64,000 nucleotides of DNA from Maledivibacter sp. (lineage in GTDB: Bacteria > Bacillota > Clostridia > Peptostreptococcales > Caminicellaceae). Below the pieces are notes generated by a model. The model did not search any database. It was not told the origin of the DNA and saw only the letters and a program-made list of their open reading frames with translations. Of this stretch, positions 8,458 to 17,250 are shown piece after piece; the stretch's first letter is position 1, and the number at the start of each line of letters is the position of its first letter. The translations under genes and the position numbers were made by a program. The DNA lies in contig JAOASB010000047.1 in the NCBI GenBank assembly GCA_025210375.1, forward strand, positions 1-64,000. Reading direction: 5' to 3'.

Positions 8458-8601
8458 ATGTATTACAAATTTATTGGTGCGTTAATTCTTTTGATTATTT
8501 TAACATCTATTCAATACTCGTTAAATAGGGTGGTAGTTTTGTTAAAAGAGATTAAAGAGATTCTTTATAGATTAGATAAGGACAATAGGTCATCGAATTA
8601 G
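8458..8601 (+). CDS. Small membrane-anchored protein (47 aa), unknown
   Basis: This frame was found by eye. ATG follows AAATGGAGGAAAAA, a strong ribosome binding site. The product begins MYYKFIGALILLIILTSIQ, a single transmembrane helix, followed by an amphipathic charged helix with heptad-like spacing (L-L-K-E-I-K-E-I-L-Y-R-L-D-K). The layout is that of a small bitopic membrane protein that could pair with a partner through the cytoplasmic helix. I recognise no named family. It has its own intergenic region on both sides. Confidence 0.65.
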   Translation: MYYKFIGALILLIILTSIQYSLNRVVVLLKEIKEILYRLDKDNRSSN

Positions 8602-9234
8602 TCTAGGGATTTCCTGGGCAATACGGGTCTAAATATCAACAATACCTATACCATTAATGGGGGATATACATACTATAAGTATAGATTTCCAAAAGTTAAA
8701 CTTAATTTATACTATGAAAATACTATAGGGATTTTAGTATAGACTTTAACTTATACTATGAAAACCCTATATATATAATGAAATTATAGAATGCCAATTA
8801 AGATGCAAATTATTGAATCGTGAGGCCAGTTATCTTTATTGATCCATGAAAATGAAATAATATTTAAAATGAGAACTTTACATTCGTAATTCTATATTGT
8901 ATAATACTACTTGGCTTTAAATTCTTAAATTAGTTTTGTTGAAGTTAATTATGGGATTTGCTTAATTGATATATAGGGTAAGTACTTATGAAATATACAA
9001 TTAGATTTCATATAGGAGTTTAAGTGAAGCCTTTAATTTAGAACTATTGGAAGTTTTGAGTAATTTGGTAGATATAGATTAAGTTTTACTATCTATAGAG
9101 ATCCCAGTCAGAACTTTGATTTATATATATCAAAATTCTTCAGAGACATTGGATGCTTTGGCATATATAAATTAACTGTTTAACTGGAATATCTATATTT
9201 GAAAAAATCAACGTTTGTTAAAGAAGGGATAAAG
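8602..9234. other. Gene-free interval packed with family B pieces
   Basis: In 633 bp there are two tandem B half-elements (8680-8728 and 8724-8773), a divergent B-like copy (about 9012-9094) and a full B copy (9094-9197). Between 8775 and 9010 I see nothing recognisable. The sugar kinase promoter must be inside or next to the last B copy. Confidence 0.6.
9094..9197. repeat. Family B element, full copy (104 bp)
   Basis: It begins TATAGAGATCCCAGTCAG and ends GGAATATCTATA. It is joined directly to a divergent B-like unit on its left and ends 38 bp before the sugar kinase start. Confidence 0.8.
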
Positions 9235-10167
9235 ATGATTACTACTGTAACTTTAAATCCGGCAATAGACAGATCATATATAATTAATAATTTTCAAGCA
9301 GATAATAAATATAGAGTAAATGATGTAACTGTTACAGTGGGAGGAAAAGGAATAAATGTTGCTAAAACTGCATCTATATTAGGGCAACAGATAAATGCAA
9401 CCGGTTTCCTAGGTGGACTTTCAGGTGAATACATAAAAAGAGAATTAGTAAAAATGGGTATTTCAACATCCTTTATAAATATTGATGGGGAGTCCCGTAA
9501 TTTTACTGCAATTATAGATCCTATTAACAATACAGAGACTACTGTTAACGAAGAAGGCCCCTTTGTTACAAAGGCTGAACTAACAAGATTTATTAAAGAA
9601 TATATAAAAATATTGAAATACAGTAAGATAATTATTGCATCCGGTAGCGTTCCAAAGGGAGTACCTAAAACTATTTATAGGGATATGGTAAAAATAGCAA
9701 AGGATAATAATGTGATACCAATTATAGATGCATCGGGTAAATTTTTAGAAGAAGTAATAGAAGCAAAGCCATATATGATAAAACCTAATATTAGTGAACT
9801 TAGAACTTTAGTTGGATATGATTTGAAAGATGAATTTGAAATAGTTCATGAATCTCGGTATATATGTAAACAGGGAGTCGGAATTGTTGTTATATCTTTA
9901 GGAAACGAAGGCGTTATATTTGCGACTAAAGACAGGGTTTTCAAAGCCAAGATTCCTAAAATTGAAACCGTTAATGTAGTTGGATCTGGAGATGCTTTAA
10001 TTGCAGGTTATGCAACGGCTATGATAGAAAATTATAGCATGGAAGATGCTATTAAATATAGTGTGGCTTGTGGTACAGCAAATGCACTTGAAAAAGAGAT
10101 TGGATATGTTGATATTAACAATGTTAAGCACTTATATAATAAAGTTGAGCTTTTAAGGGTAGAATAA
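9235..10167 (+). CDS. PfkB-family sugar kinase, probably 1-phosphofructokinase
   Basis: The 310-residue product begins MITTVTLNPAIDRSY, the standard start of the FruK/LacC branch of PfkB kinases. It has the G-G-K-G-I-N-V-A motif (about residues 37-44) and the C-terminal anion hole and catalytic Asp in V-N-V-V-G-S-G-D-A-L-I-A-G (GAGD usually; here GSGD). Members phosphorylate fructose-1-phosphate or tagatose-6-phosphate. No PTS or DeoR-type regulator gene is adjacent, so the substrate is open. I chose the ATG at 9235, six bases after AAGAAGGG; an in-frame TTG at 9199 lacks a ribosome binding site. A terminator follows. Confidence 0.85.
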   Translation: MITTVTLNPAIDRSYIINNFQADNKYRVNDVTVTVGGKGINVAKTASILGQQINATGFLGGLSGEYIKRELVKMGISTSFINIDGESRNFTAIIDPINNTETTVNEEGPFVTKAELTRFIKEYIKILKYSKIIIASGSVPKGVPKTIYRDMVKIAKDNNVIPIIDASGKFLEEVIEAKPYMIKPNISELRTLVGYDLKDEFEIVHESRYICKQGVGIVVISLGNEGVIFATKDRVFKAKIPKIETVNVVGSGDALIAGYATAMIENYSMEDAIKYSVACGTANALEKEIGYVDINNVKHLYNKVELLRVE

Positions 10168-10211
10168 AAACCCTATTAGCGTTTATGCCGTATAATATAA
10201 AGTGATAAAAA

Positions 10212-10243
10212 ACAAACCTTTGACTCAAGGTTTATTTTTTTTG
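10212..10243 (+). terminator. Terminator after the sugar kinase gene
   Basis: AAACCTT-TGACTC-AAGGTTT followed by a T-rich run. It separates the kinase from the activator gene. Confidence 0.8.
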
Positions 10244-10352
10244 GAGAAAATCTTAAATTGTCTAGTATTTTAATTTCTAATGATTTTCTGTTATAGTAAA
10301 ATATATAAGAAAAAAGGAATTGTATATATATGGTTGAAAGAAGGAGAGGGCT

Positions 10353-12119
10353 ATGGAACTTATCAATATTTCGTCAAATGTTCAAAGGATAGCTGAGGCA
10401 ATTGAGAGTGTTATAAATGTCGATGTTACCATAATTGATGATAAACTAAACAGAATAGCTGCAACGGGATTATATATAAAAAATATTGGGAATAAAGTGA
10501 GTAAAAACACTGTTATGTCCTATGCATTACATAGGGGAGAAGCTTTTATCATAGAGGATCCAAGACTACATAAGGCATGTGAAAAATGTGAAGCTAAACA
10601 GGGCTGTAAAGAATATGCTCAAGTTTGTTGTCCAATAAAGATTAATGGAAGGGTTAAGGGCGTGATAGGTCTTATCGCATTTGATCAGGAACAAAAACGA
10701 TCAATGGTAACCAATAAGGAAAACCTATTGCAGTTTCTCACAAGGATGGGGGACTTGATTGCTACTAAATTAGTAGAAGAAGAGAAAACTCAGAAGATAA
10801 ATCTATTAGCCAAGGAATTGGAGGTTTTACTGAATTCGATGGATATGGGGGTTGTGTCTGTGGATATAAATGGTAATATTCTTCATTATAATTCAAAGAC
10901 AATGGACATCTTCCATATAAAAAACAAAGGAGAAAATCTTAGCCATATTGAAAAGCTTTTAGGAAATCTTGAATTAGAAAAAATAATTAAAACTAAGAAA
11001 CAAATAAAAAACAAGCAATTTTATTACAATGTGGAGGGCCATAATCTTAGGGGCATATATAATGCAAGTCCCATATTGGTTGAAGGAAAAATCGTTGGAG
11101 TAGTTTTAACATTTAGTAAGATGAATGAAATTATAAATGTCGTTAATCAAGTTACTGGAACAAATCTTGAAATGTCCTTTGATGATATTATTGGGGAGAG
11201 TTTAAGTATTGACTTAGTTAAAAAATATGCGGATAAAGCCGCAAAAAGTACATCTACAATACTCATTCAAGGTGAAAGTGGGACAGGAAAGGAATTGTTT
11301 GCACGGGCTATTCATTTTTCAAGTGATAGAAGGAAATATCCCTTTATACCTATAAATTGTGCTGCTATACCCGAAAATTTATTGGAAAGTGAGCTATTTG
11401 GATACGAAGAAGGGGCTTTTACTGGAGCAAAAAAGGGTGGGAAAACAGGAAAGTTTGAATTGGCAAATAAAGGCACTATATTTCTTGATGAAATTGGAGA
11501 CATGGCACTTCATCTGCAAACCAAGCTTTTAAGAGTACTTCAGGAAAATCTCATTGAGAAGATAGGTGCTAAAGGATTTATACCTATTGATGTAAGGATA
11601 ATAGCAGCCACTAACAAGAAGCTTGAAGATATGGTTCTTGAAGGAGCATTTAGAGATGATTTATATTATCGATTAAATGTTATACCTATATATATACCAC
11701 CTTTAAGGGATAGAAAGACGGATATACATGTATTAGCCAATAGTTTTTTACATAAGTTTAATTGTAAATTGAACAAGGATATCTTAGAAATTGATGAAGA
11801 AGTTCTAGAGGTGTTTATGGAGTATAGTTGGCCTGGTAATGTAAGGGAACTGGAGAATACTATAGAGTATTCCCTTAATATGGCTACCGCAGATTCCATT
11901 ACAAAATATGATCTACCTAAAAGGATAAGAATAAATGATTATGAAATTGAATCGAAAAACGAAGAAGGTATAATCCAAATAAAAGAGCTGGAAAAAAAGG
12001 AGATAATTAAAGCCATCCAAAAATTTGGAAGAAGTAAAAAGGATATGGAAAAATCCGCAAAGGCTTTAGGAATCAGTAGAGCCACCATTTATAGAAAAAT
12101 CAAAGAATATAACATTTAA
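10353..12119 (+). CDS. cdsR: Sigma-54-dependent activator, CdsR-like (cysteine-desulfidase regulator)
   Basis: The 588-residue product has an N-terminal sensory region with a Cys cluster (C-E-K-C-E-A-K-Q-G-C-x5-Q-V-C-C, residues 76-94), a PAS-like region (about 155-260), and an AAA+ domain with Walker A GESGTGKE (307-314), the sigma-54 contact loop GAFTGA (354-359) and Walker B FLDEIGD. It ends with a Fis-type helix-turn-helix (A-K-A-L-G-I-S-R-A-T-I-Y-R-K). The next gene is an L-cysteine desulfidase with a sigma-54 promoter, as in the CdsR/cdsB arrangement described in Clostridioides difficile. I therefore infer that it senses cysteine or a sulfur metabolite. GAF-PAS detail is by pattern only. 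Confidence 0.82.
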   Translation: MELINISSNVQRIAEAIESVINVDVTIIDDKLNRIAATGLYIKNIGNKVSKNTVMSYALHRGEAFIIEDPRLHKACEKCEAKQGCKEYAQVCCPIKINGRVKGVIGLIAFDQEQKRSMVTNKENLLQFLTRMGDLIATKLVEEEKTQKINLLAKELEVLLNSMDMGVVSVDINGNILHYNSKTMDIFHIKNKGENLSHIEKLLGNLELEKIIKTKKQIKNKQFYYNVEGHNLRGIYNASPILVEGKIVGVVLTFSKMNEIINVVNQVTGTNLEMSFDDIIGESLSIDLVKKYADKAAKSTSTILIQGESGTGKELFARAIHFSSDRRKYPFIPINCAAIPENLLESELFGYEEGAFTGAKKGGKTGKFELANKGTIFLDEIGDMALHLQTKLLRVLQENLIEKIGAKGFIPIDVRIIAATNKKLEDMVLEGAFRDDLYYRLNVIPIYIPPLRDRKTDIHVLANSFLHKFNCKLNKDILEIDEEVLEVFMEYSWPGNVRELENTIEYSLNMATADSITKYDLPKRIRINDYEIESKNEEGIIQIKELEKKEIIKAIQKFGRSKKDMEKSAKALGISRATIYRKIKEYNI

Positions 12120-12198
12120 TGTAAATTATTTGTATAGGATTTACAGTCAAAACCATGTCTGATATTTTCGGATTTTATATGGATAATCTGAGTTGGGG

Positions 12199-12243
12199 AA
12201 GGTCTCAAAAAGAGAATAAAGTCTCGTTTTGAGACCTTTTCTA
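12199..12243 (+). terminator. Terminator between the activator gene and the desulfidase gene
   Basis: AAGGTCTCAAAA pairs with TTTTGAGACCTT across a 16-base loop and is followed by TTCT. It would insulate the desulfidase gene from the activator gene. Confidence 0.65.
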
Positions 12244-12408
12244 TGGAATCGAAATCGAAGTGTTTTATAAAGATATTTAATAGACTATCCAGGCAAATAC
12301 TGATATCTATAACTTTAAAATTCAAACTTAGGGTTGAAAAGGAGAAAAAACGCTTCGCTCCTTAGTCGCATTATGAGAACCACATGTTCAAAATAGGGGT
12401 ATACAGCT

Positions 12409-12425
12409 TTGGCACAAAAATTGCA
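12409..12425 (+). promoter_or_regulatory. Sigma-54 (-24/-12) promoter of the cysteine desulfidase gene
   Basis: TTGGCAC-AAAAA-TTGCA matches the consensus TTGGCACN5TTGC exactly. The GG and GC dinucleotides are at 12411 and 12423, with the correct 10-base spacing. The expected transcript start is about 12436, 28 bases before the desulfidase ATG. The activator encoded just upstream would act here; its binding site was not identified. Confidence 0.9.
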
Positions 12426-12463
12426 TATATATTCTAATGAGAAAATAAATTGGAGGATGTGCC

Positions 12464-13762
12464 ATGAGTATGAAGAAAAAAATATTAAATACATTAAAAA
12501 ATGAAGTTTTGCCTGCAATGGGATGTACTGAGCCCGTGGCAGTGGCTTTAGCGTGTTCTAAAGCAAAGGAGTTATTAGAATACAGTAGTATTAAAAAAGT
12601 AACTATTCTAGTTAGTCCCAATATATATAAGAATGGGCTGTGTGTTGGTATACCCCATACCGATGAGGTAGGATTAAGTATTGCTGGAGCCTTAGGAATA
12701 ACTGGAGGTAATTCCGCAAAGGATTTGAGAGTGCTAGAAGGATTGAAGGATGATGATATAAAAAATGCCAAATCCCTTATTGAAGAGAATTTAATAGATC
12801 TTGGTATCAAGGATACCGATGAAAGAGTTTATGTAGAAGTAGTGCTTGAGACGGATAAAGGTCATACAAGGGTAATAATTAAGGATAGACATAATAATTT
12901 TATCCATTTAGAAGCAAATGGTGAGGTTATATTGCAGAGTAAAGTTGAAGATATTGTAAGCAGTACGAACAAAAATGATCTATATGAGCTAAAAATTAGG
13001 GATATAATAAAGTCTATAGAAGCTATGGATTCAAATGATCTAGGATTCCTTATGGATGGTATAGAAATGAATGAAAAAATTGCTAATATTGCCTTAGAAA
13101 AAACTCTAGGTATGGGTGTTGGAGCAGGATTTAATAAAAACATCAAAGATGGACTAATAGCCGATGATTTAGCCAATAATGCTATGATGTTAACTGCCGC
13201 TGGGGCAGATGCAAGGATGTCAGGAGTATCACTACCTGTTATGAGTAGTAGTGGAAGTGGTAATAATGGATTGACGGCGATTCTTCCTTTAGCTGCCTAT
13301 AAAAGAAAATGTGATGTTAGTGATGAAAAAATGGTAAAGGCTTTAGCAATAAGTCATATTATTACAGGATATATTAAGAGTTATATAGGAAGACTTTCCT
13401 GTTTATGTGGATGTGGAGTTGCGGCTGGTATTGGAGCTAGTGCAGCTATATCATGGCTTATGAATGCAGACTATGATCAAATAGATGGAGCTATAAAAAA
13501 TATGATTGCAAATATAAGCGGCATGATATGTGATGGAGCCAAGGTAGGATGTGCCTTAAAGCTTGCTACAGCCGCTTCTACGGCAGTACAATGTTCTTTG
13601 TTAGCCATTAATGATAATATAGTCCCAGCACGTAATGGCATTATAGCTCAAGGGGTAGAAGAAACCATAAGAAACTTAGGCGTATTAGGTACAGATGGAA
13701 TGAATGTTACCGATAAGGTTATCCTCAATATAATGAAAAATATGGATACAAAAGCATCTTAA
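12464..13762 (+). CDS. cdsB: L-cysteine desulfidase, Fe-S enzyme (CdsB/CyuA, UPF0597)
   Basis: The 432-residue product matches the serine-dehydratase-alpha-like UPF0597 family. It begins with V-L-P-A-M-G-C-T-E-P-V-A-V-A-L (Cys about 22). The C-terminal half has S-C-L-C-G-C-G-V-A-A-G (about 307-317) and C-D-G-A-K-V-G-C-A-L-K (about 348-358), the Cys set that holds the 4Fe-4S cluster. Members split L-cysteine to pyruvate, ammonia and sulfide in the cytoplasm. The start ATG lies 7 bases after GGAGG. Expression is predicted to be cysteine-responsive through the upstream sigma-54 promoter. A serine dehydratase role is less likely. Confidence 0.85.
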   Translation: MSMKKKILNTLKNEVLPAMGCTEPVAVALACSKAKELLEYSSIKKVTILVSPNIYKNGLCVGIPHTDEVGLSIAGALGITGGNSAKDLRVLEGLKDDDIKNAKSLIEENLIDLGIKDTDERVYVEVVLETDKGHTRVIIKDRHNNFIHLEANGEVILQSKVEDIVSSTNKNDLYELKIRDIIKSIEAMDSNDLGFLMDGIEMNEKIANIALEKTLGMGVGAGFNKNIKDGLIADDLANNAMMLTAAGADARMSGVSLPVMSSSGSGNNGLTAILPLAAYKRKCDVSDEKMVKALAISHIITGYIKSYIGRLSCLCGCGVAAGIGASAAISWLMNADYDQIDGAIKNMIANISGMICDGAKVGCALKLATAASTAVQCSLLAINDNIVPARNGIIAQGVEETIRNLGVLGTDGMNVTDKVILNIMKNMDTKAS

Positions 13763-13775
13763 GATAAGTTAGTTG

Positions 13776-13893
13776 TTACAAGTTCCACGTTCCACGTTTT
13801 TAGATAGGTCTACTAGGTCAAAATAAAGAGCTTTATTGTCGTAGCTCAAGAGAATGACCACAATCCTTCAACTTGGAACGTGGAACATGGAAA
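13776..13893. repeat. Inverted repeat with GTTCCACGTTCCACG arms
   Basis: ACAAGTTCCACGTTCCACG near 13777 is matched in inverted form by CTTGGAACGTGGAAC near 13871-13886. The arms flank an 80-base spacer and lie between the convergent desulfidase and gate-domain genes. I see no coding role. Confidence 0.55.
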
Positions 13894-13919
13894 TAAAAAA
13901 GCGCTTAAGCGCTTTTTTT
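13893..13919. terminator. Bidirectional terminator between convergent genes
   Basis: AAAAAAGCGCTTAAGCGCTTTTTTT is a self-complementary hairpin with A- and T-runs. It touches the stop codon of the minus-strand gate-domain gene and serves both genes. Confidence 0.85.
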
Positions 13920-15126
13920 ATAATACTAGAGTGTATAATAAATATATATAATGGGCAAATATGCCTCCACATAGTCCGCCTATTGTATGGCTTAATATAG
14001 CCTTATTAGCTAGTTGCCTAACTCCAAGGGCATCCATCATACCTACATGGGTACTTAGATATCCGCTCCAACACATGCCCATAGCAGTAAATACAGCAAT
14101 TTCATTTGCACCTATTATACCACTTTTTAGGAATTCTGTAACTAAGGCTAAAGCAGCTCCCACCGATCCCAAGGATGTAATGGGGAATGCTATGGCTTCA
14201 GCATGTTTAAAGCCAAATAGTGGCTTTAATATAGGAGAAAGGTATCCACCTAACTTTGGAAGTAGGTTTACACCTTCAAAGGCTACACCTTTGTATACCT
14301 CAACTCCATTTTGCACATCACTTGGACCAAATGTTAGTATCATTACTATTGTACATATAAATAATACTCCAGGAATAATTGCAAGACCCATTTCAACTCC
14401 GTTTTTGCCACCCTCTAATATAGCATCTAAAGCTCTTTCTAAAATATTGCCTGGTCTAATTTCTCGAAGTTTATTGTAATTAACATTTTTTTTAGACTTC
14501 AAATCATTAACATTAGAATCTACTTTATAATATTTTTTTGTGAACCTGAGCATAAACTTAACACTGATTATACTTCCAAATACAGCACCTAAATTACCTA
14601 TTGCAACAGGTATAATAAATTCTGTTCCATCACCTTGGCTGATCATGAATGTAGATAATATAAGACCCATACCAAAGGCGGTTCCAAGATTACATAATAC
14701 TGGGATCTGATGTTTTTCAAAATACTTAATAAATCCTTTATCCTTTGATAATGATATTATTGCAGGATTATCAGATAGGTAGGTAGTGATGGCTCCTATT
14801 GAAGCAGCTCCAGGAAGACCGTATAAGGGTTTCATTATAGGTGAGATTATCATATTTATAAGTGCTACAAAACCAAATTCAGATAAAAGAGCTGCAAAGG
14901 ACCCGGCTAAAACGGCAATAGCCATAATAAAGAAAACCGTGTCTAGTAATAATTCGTGGGCTGTTTTCATTATTACATTAAACATTACTCCCACACCCAT
15001 CCTTGAGCTTAGATATCCAAAGCATAAAGTGATAATAGCCAAAAATATAAAGGTTTCCATCGATACAGATCTTTTCATTCTAGATGATGAATCGGTGACC
15101 ACGATTTTTTTGTTAACGTTTTCCAT
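13918..15126 (-). CDS. Nucleoside-recognition (gate) domain membrane protein, YjiH-like
   Basis: The 402-residue product is strongly hydrophobic with about ten membrane segments in two halves. Gate-domain features are visible in G-L-P-G-A-A-S-I-G-A-I-T-T-Y-L-S-D-N-P-A and in the C-terminal A-I-A-F-P-I-T-S-L-G-S-V-G-A-A. It resembles the YjiH branch, for which no substrate is firmly known. It converges on the desulfidase gene, so a link to cysteine or a thiol product is possible but only positional. I chose the ATG at 15126, seven bases after AAGGTGG; the ATG at 15132 is too close to that box. Confidence 0.75.
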   Translation of the reverse strand: MENVNKKIVVTDSSSRMKRSVSMETFIFLAIITLCFGYLSSRMGVGVMFNVIMKTAHELLLDTVFFIMAIAVLAGSFAALLSEFGFVALINMIISPIMKPLYGLPGAASIGAITTYLSDNPAIISLSKDKGFIKYFEKHQIPVLCNLGTAFGMGLILSTFMISQGDGTEFIIPVAIGNLGAVFGSIISVKFMLRFTKKYYKVDSNVNDLKSKKNVNYNKLREIRPGNILERALDAILEGGKNGVEMGLAIIPGVLFICTIVMILTFGPSDVQNGVEVYKGVAFEGVNLLPKLGGYLSPILKPLFGFKHAEAIAFPITSLGSVGAALALVTEFLKSGIIGANEIAVFTAMGMCWSGYLSTHVGMMDALGVRQLANKAILSHTIGGLCGGIFAHYIYLLYTLVL

Positions 15127-15368
15127 AAGCATACCACCTTTAAAATAATATTTAGTAATCTTTAATATTTTAATTGTACAATTAGAGTTTGCAACTTTCA
15201 ATTAATTGATACTAATTAAAAACTTAAATATTTGTAATAATTTTCAAAAGCTCCATTTTCCAGTACGTGCAAAATGGCTATCAGGTGAGTTGAATCTTTG
15301 AGAATCATATATATGGAGATTGAAAAATATCAATAATATACATCCAAAGTTATTAAAATTATCTATCG

Positions 15369-15525
15369 AGGAAATTGCATAATTACTTTCTATAATAACC
15401 ATCTACTACATGTAGTTTTAAAATTTTCAGAGCTATACCACCAAATATGCTTATATCTTAAGTAATTAAATTAAGGATGATATTCGCATATTAGGTTTAG
15501 CCAAGTAAGAGTTATGCAATTTCCT
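15369..15525. repeat. Family A repeat, copy 2 (about 157 bp)
   Basis: The ends GAGGAAATTGCATAATTA and TTATGCAATTTCCTC are inverted. The interior closely matches the copy at 2-160, including ATCTTAA-TAATTAAAT and GATGATATTCGCATATTAG. Confidence 0.85.
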
Positions 15526-15543
15526 CTATCAACTGGATTGAAA

Positions 15544-15617
15544 TAAATTAAGATTCATCCTAAACTCTCTATAGGGATTTTAGTATAGACTTTAACTTAT
15601 ACTATGAAAAACCTATA
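15544..15617. repeat. Family B fused partial copies
   Basis: A right arm (AAATTAAGATTCATCC...CTCTATA) runs directly into a 48-bp half-element (TATAGGGATTTTAG...ACCTATA), sharing the TATA at the joint. Confidence 0.7.
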
Positions 15618-15624
15618 TATATAA

Positions 15625-15653
15625 TTGACAACTTAAGCAATATTATTTAGAAT
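15625..15653 (+). promoter_or_regulatory. Sigma-A promoter of hpt
   Basis: TTGACA, a 17-base spacer, then TAGAAT. It lies about 90 bases upstream of the hpt start, directly after a family B repeat. Confidence 0.65.
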
Positions 15654-15739
15654 ATAGAAAACGCAATAAATCTTTTTGTTCTTATAAGTGTGTTCTATAG
15701 AATTAATTATAAACGTAAAAAACTGGAGGTTATGCTAAC

Positions 15740-16270
15740 ATGGAAATAGAAAAAAAGCGAAAAGAGGTTTTATTTAGTAGAGAAGATATACAAAAAAGAG
15801 TTCAAGAGTTGGGCCGAGAGATATCAAAGGATTATGAGGGAAAGAATTTGGTAGTTGTTTCTTTACTAAAAGGAAGCTTTATTTTTACGGCAGATTTGGT
15901 TAGAGAAATCAATACACCTGTTAAAATAGAATTTATGGCTACTTCCAGCTATGGGCATTCTACAGAAAGTACTGGGAAAGTAAAGGTTTTATATGATATA
16001 CAAGAGAATTTAGAGGGATATGATGTACTAATAGCCGACGATATTGCGGATACCGGTATAACTATGGAATTTATTATCGATTATTTAAAATCTAAAAACC
16101 CAAATAGCATTAAAAGCTGTGTTTTATTAGATAAACCATCGAGAAGAAAGGTAGAATTAGAAGCAGATTATGTTGGATTCACTATACCGGACAAATTTAT
16201 AGTGGGCTATGGCTTGAACTATGGTGATTATTACAGAAATGTTCCTTATGTTTTTGCTTTTGTAGACTAG
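15740..16270 (+). CDS. hpt: Hypoxanthine phosphoribosyltransferase
   Basis: The 176-residue product has the length and motifs of bacterial Hpt. These are V-V-S-L-L-K-G-S-F-I-F near residue 45, the PRPP-binding loop V-L-I-A-D-D-I-A-D-T-G-I-T (about 95-107), and K-F-I-V-G-Y-G-L-N-Y-G-D-Y-Y-R-N near the C-terminus. It converts hypoxanthine or guanine plus PRPP to IMP or GMP in purine salvage. The start ATG follows a GGAGG box. It is monocistronic with its own promoter and terminator; the usual tilS/ftsH neighbours are absent. Confidence 0.92.
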   Translation: MEIEKKRKEVLFSREDIQKRVQELGREISKDYEGKNLVVVSLLKGSFIFTADLVREINTPVKIEFMATSSYGHSTESTGKVKVLYDIQENLEGYDVLIADDIADTGITMEFIIDYLKSKNPNSIKSCVLLDKPSRRKVELEADYVGFTIPDKFIVGYGLNYGDYYRNVPYVFAFVD

Positions 16271-16347
16271 GCAAAGAGACCAAGATCTCTTTGAGTTGTA
16301 AGTTCTAAGTTCAAAGTTTTGGAGCAAGTTTTTGGGGAGTTTAAAAA

Positions 16348-16386
16348 CAAAAGTCAGTAGCAAAATTAACATGCTACTGACTTTTT
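16348..16386 (+). terminator. Terminator of hpt
   Basis: AAAAGTCAGTAGCA pairs with TGCTACTGACTTTTT across a 9-base loop. Confidence 0.85.
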
Positions 16387-16458
16387 ATAGTTGACAAGGA
16401 GAAAGACTTTAAAGTCTAATTTTTGTAAGGTCCATAGGAATGACTCAAACCTTAGAAC

Positions 16459-16483
16459 TAAAAATGCGCTGCAACGCATTTTT
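16459..16483 (-). terminator. Terminator of the dap operon
   Basis: AAAAATGCG-CTGCAA-CGCATTTTT, read on the minus strand, overlaps the dapH stop codon and has a T-run. Confidence 0.8.
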
Positions 16484-17213
16484 ACCCCCTTAAATCATCT
16501 AAAAGCTGTGTTTTATCAATAGTTTGTTCATCCTTTTCTTTAACTACTCTTGCAGGAGTACCAGCCACAACTACGTTGGTAGGGACATCTGTAGTTACTA
16601 TAGAGCCTGCAGCAACTACAGAATTTTCTCCAATAGTAACACCTTCTAATATAACTGCATTGGCGCCGATTAAAACATTATCCTTTATTGTAACTGGAGT
16701 AGCACTTGGTGGTTCAAGTACACCTGCTAAAACAGCACCTGCTCCTACATGGGCGTTTTTCCCTACAGTTGCTCTAGCTCCTAATACAGCATTCATATCA
16801 ATCATGGTGCCTTCTCCGATTTCAGAGCCTATGTTTATTACTGCTCCCATCATAATGACAGCATTTTTCCCAATTTTTACTCTATCTCTTATAATTGCTC
16901 CGGGTTCAATTCTAGCATCGATATTCTTTAAGTCTAATAAAGGTATTGCGGAGTTTCTTCTATCATTGTCTATTATATAATCTTGAATCAAAGAACTATT
17001 TTCCCTTAAAAATGTTGCAATATCATCATTTTGACCAAACAGCATCCAAAAATCATTGCTTCCAAAAATCTTAATGGACTCATCTTCTATGGATTCAAGA
17101 TTTCCTTTGACATATACCTTTGCAGGAGTAGCCTTTTTAGCGTCTTTAATAAATTTTGCTATTTCGTATGGATTTGTCATGTCAAACTCTTTTGAATTAA
17201 TTTCCTTCGTCAT
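16482..17213 (-). CDS. dapH: 2,3,4,5-tetrahydropyridine-2,6-dicarboxylate N-acetyltransferase
   Basis: The 243-residue product has the DapH N-terminal helical domain (about 1-85) followed by a left-handed beta-helix of hexapeptide repeats (I-G-x-x-x-x, V-x-I-G-x-N-A-V-I-x-x-G; about 90-215). The segment [13 protein letters not shown] is characteristic of DapH rather than the succinylase DapD. It acetylates tetrahydrodipicolinate, committing this organism to the acetylase branch of lysine and diaminopimelate synthesis. It is the last gene of the dapA-dapB-dapH operon, 37 bases after dapB. Confidence 0.94.
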   Translation of the reverse strand: MTKEINSKEFDMTNPYEIAKFIKDAKKATPAKVYVKGNLESIEDESIKIFGSNDFWMLFGQNDDIATFLRENSSLIQDYIIDNDRRNSAIPLLDLKNIDARIEPGAIIRDRVKIGKNAVIMMGAVINIGSEIGEGTMIDMNAVLGARATVGKNAHVGAGAVLAGVLEPPSATPVTIKDNVLIGANAVILEGVTIGENSVVAAGSIVTTDVPTNVVVAGTPARVVKEKDEQTIDKTQLLDDLRG

Positions 17214-17250
17214 TTGTTATATCAATCCTTTCTTAAAATGTATGATAGTA

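Larger units (their letters stand above)
15127..15739. other. Gene-free interval: family A, family B and hpt promoter
   Basis: The 613-bp gap holds a complete family A copy (15369-15525), fused family B arms (15544-15617) and a probable sigma-A promoter (15625-15653). The stretch 15190-15368 shows nothing I can name. Confidence 0.65.

Noticed and set aside
12199..12243. Inverted repeat upstream of cdsB considered as the activator binding site
   Set aside because: Its position right after the activator gene and the T-rich tail fit a terminator better, although a dual role is not excluded.
13776..13893. GTTCCACGTTCCACG inverted arms considered as a CRISPR-like or operator array
   Set aside because: Only one inverted pair exists, with no regular repeat-spacer pattern.
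13961..14479. 172-codon plus-strand frame
   Set aside because: It is antisense to the gate-domain membrane protein, with composition (Pro, Ser, Ile rich) typical of a shadow frame.
16576..16980. 134-codon plus-strand frame
   Set aside because: It is antisense to the hexapeptide repeats of dapH.
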